The notes under the pieces: generated by a model
Seen by the model: the letters and a program-made list of their open reading frames with translations, nothing else
What the model was told of the DNA's origin: nothing
Database searches by the model: none
Assembly: GCA_026985625.1 (NCBI GenBank)
Contig: JALSQC010000408.1
Span: forward strand, 1-6,578
Direction of reading: 5' to 3'
DNA length: 6,578 nt
From: Bacteroidales bacterium
GTDB lineage: Bacteria > Bacteroidota > Bacteroidia > Bacteroidales > JAFGXI01
Position numbers and translations under genes: made by a program
In this document: one piece after another, positions 5,423 to 6,578 of the stretch
How positions within the stretch are numbered: position 1 is the first letter of the stretch
How the letters are laid out: each line of letters starts with the position of its first letter

Positions 5423-6578
5423 TTATAACGGAATATTTCCGTGCTTTTTCTTAGGTAATTTATCAACTTTATTTTCTAACATTTTAAAGCCTCTAATTAG
5501 TCTTTCGCGAGTATCTTCAGGAATAATAATTTCGTCGATATAACCGTATGCTGCAGCTCTATATGGGTTTGCAAACATTTTGTTATATTCATCTTCTTTT
5601 TCTTTTAATTTTTGTTCGGGATTATCTGCAGATTTAATTTCGTTTCTAAAAATAATTTCGGCAGCACCTTTTGCTCCCATTACTGCAATTTCGGCAGATG
5701 GCCAAGCAAAATTTAAATCGGCACCTATATGTTTCGAGTTCATTACATCGTAAGCTCCTCCGTATGCTTTACGTGTAATAACCGTTATTCTGGGAACAGT
5801 TGCTTCGGAAAAAGCATATAGCAATTTAGCTCCGTTTGTAATTATTGCATTCCATTCTTGGTCGGTTCCGGGTAAAAATCCGGGAACATCTTCAAAAACT
5901 AACAAAGGAATATTAAATGCATCGCAGAATCGCACAAAACGCGCAGCCTTTGACGATGATTTAATATCAAGCACACCTGCAAAATATGCGGGTTGGTTTG
6001 CTACAATTCCAATACTTTTTCCTGCTAAACGAGCAAATCCTACAACAATATTTTCGGCAAAATCTTTATGAACTTCAAAAAATGTTTCGTTATCAACTAC
6101 ATTGTTTATAATGTCTTTAATATCGTAAGGCTGTGTAGATAGTTCGGGTATAATATTATTTAATGCAGGACGTTTTTCGTCTCCCGTTTCGTATTTAACC
6201 TCGGGAGGTAATTCTTCGCAATTTTGAGGAATGTAACTTAATAGTTTTTTTATATTATTTAATGCCTCAACATCGTTAGCTGCAGTAAAATGGGCAACTC
6301 CCGATTTACTCGAATGTGTTGATGCTCCTCCAAGTTCTTCCGACGTAATTTCTTCGTGGGTAACTGTTTTTACAACATTTGGTCCTGTTACAAACATATA
6401 CGACGAGTTTTCTACCATAATGTTAAAGTCGGTAATTGCAGGCGAATAAACTGCTCCTCCGGCACAAGGTCCCATAATTGCCGATAGTTGTGGCACTACA
6501 CCCGATGCTAGAGTATTTCGGTAGAAAATATCGGCATATCCTCCAAGCGAAACTACTCCTTCTTGGATACGTGCTCCT
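5423..6578 (-). CDS. pccB: Acyl-CoA (propionyl-CoA type) carboxylase beta subunit, N-terminus cut by window edge
   Basis: The frame is open from the right edge to TAA at 5425-5423, showing 384 residues of a carboxyltransferase that is normally about 515. Roughly 130 N-terminal residues are missing. The subunit transfers CO2 from carboxybiotin to an acyl-CoA, usually propionyl-CoA to give methylmalonyl-CoA. Counting from the first visible residue: GARIQEGV (1-8), MGPCAGGAVYSPA (35-47, acyl-CoA and oxyanion region), EELGGASTH (81-89), EDVPGFLPG (229-237, second oxyanion region), RKAYGGAYDVM (269-279), AEIAVMGAKGAAE (295-307) and the terminal KKHGNIPL. Asp277 in AYGGAYD is, as I recall, the position linked to propionyl-CoA preference in actinobacterial PccB. 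A sodium-pumping methylmalonyl-CoA decarboxylase alpha subunit (MmdA) has the same fold and is the main alternative; neighbours outside the window would decide. A GTG at 6496 is internal, because conserved sequence continues upstream. A strong terminator follows 4 nt after the stop. Confidence 0.93.
   Translation of the reverse strand, partial: GARIQEGVVSLGGYADIFYRNTLASGVVPQLSAIMGPCAGGAVYSPAITDFNIMVENSSYMFVTGPNVVKTVTHEEITSEELGGASTHSSKSGVAHFTAANDVEALNNIKKLLSYIPQNCEELPPEVKYETGDEKRPALNNIIPELSTQPYDIKDIINNVVDNETFFEVHKDFAENIVVGFARLAGKSIGIVANQPAYFAGVLDIKSSSKAARFVRFCDAFNIPLLVFEDVPGFLPGTDQEWNAIITNGAKLLYAFSEATVPRITVITRKAYGGAYDVMNSKHIGADLNFAWPSAEIAVMGAKGAAEIIFRNEIKSADNPEQKLKEKEDEYNKMFANPYRAAAYGYIDEIIIPEDTRERLIRGFKMLENKVDKLPKKKHGNIPL

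Noticed and set aside
6494..6496. GTG as the start codon of the carboxylase beta subunit
   Set aside because: In-frame conserved carboxyltransferase sequence (GARIQEGV and following) continues upstream to the window edge, so the gene is truncated and this GTG codes for an internal Val.

Overview
The window is about 6.6 kb of strongly AT-rich DNA that looks like a chromosomal segment from a member of the Bacteroidota. Three things point there. Two good promoters match the Bacteroidota consensus (TTG/TTTG, then about 20 nt, then TAnnTTTG). No gene start has a convincing GGAGG-type ribosome binding site. The protein types also fit: an M24B peptidase with lineage-style insertions, a pyruvate kinase with NTAHA in place of NFSHG, and a secreted protein whose mature N-terminus carries the W-G-S-G-N-W...H-W pattern familiar from Bacteroidota surface proteins. 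The genus cannot be told.

Layout from left to right: (1) 1-347, minus strand, the N-terminal part of a secreted surface protein that runs off the left edge. (2) 348-708, a 361-bp divergent intergenic region with a good promoter for the rightward gene, a weaker one for the leftward gene, and a perfect 10-bp inverted repeat. (3) 709-2100, plus strand, Xaa-Pro aminopeptidase (pepP type). (4) 2239-3651, plus strand, pyruvate kinase (pyk), without a recognisable promoter of its own. (5) 3677-3749, minus strand, tRNA-Lys(CTT), 21 nt downstream of (6) 3771-4178, minus, a hotdog acyl-CoA thioesterase, and (7) 4185-4994, minus, a short-chain dehydrogenase/reductase. These three look like one leftward transcript convergent with pyk. 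(8) 4995-5313, a 319-bp intergenic region with an 11-bp inverted repeat in the reductase leader and a strong promoter for (9) 5314-5386, plus, tRNA-Lys(TTT). (10) 5388-5418, a perfect bidirectional terminator. (11) 5423-6578, minus, the C-terminal three quarters of a biotin-dependent acyl-CoA (propionyl-CoA type) carboxylase beta subunit that runs off the right edge.

Functionally this is mostly housekeeping: peptide turnover, the last step of glycolysis, acyl-CoA/lipid metabolism (carboxylase, thioesterase, reductase) and decoding of both lysine codons. I see no mobile element, CRISPR array, defence cassette or phage gene, and no evidence for a novel multi-gene system. The points most worth a second look are the tRNA embedded behind a protein operon, the two hairpins predicted at the very 5' ends of leftward mRNAs, the missing serine potassium ligand in the pyruvate kinase, and the truncated surface protein.
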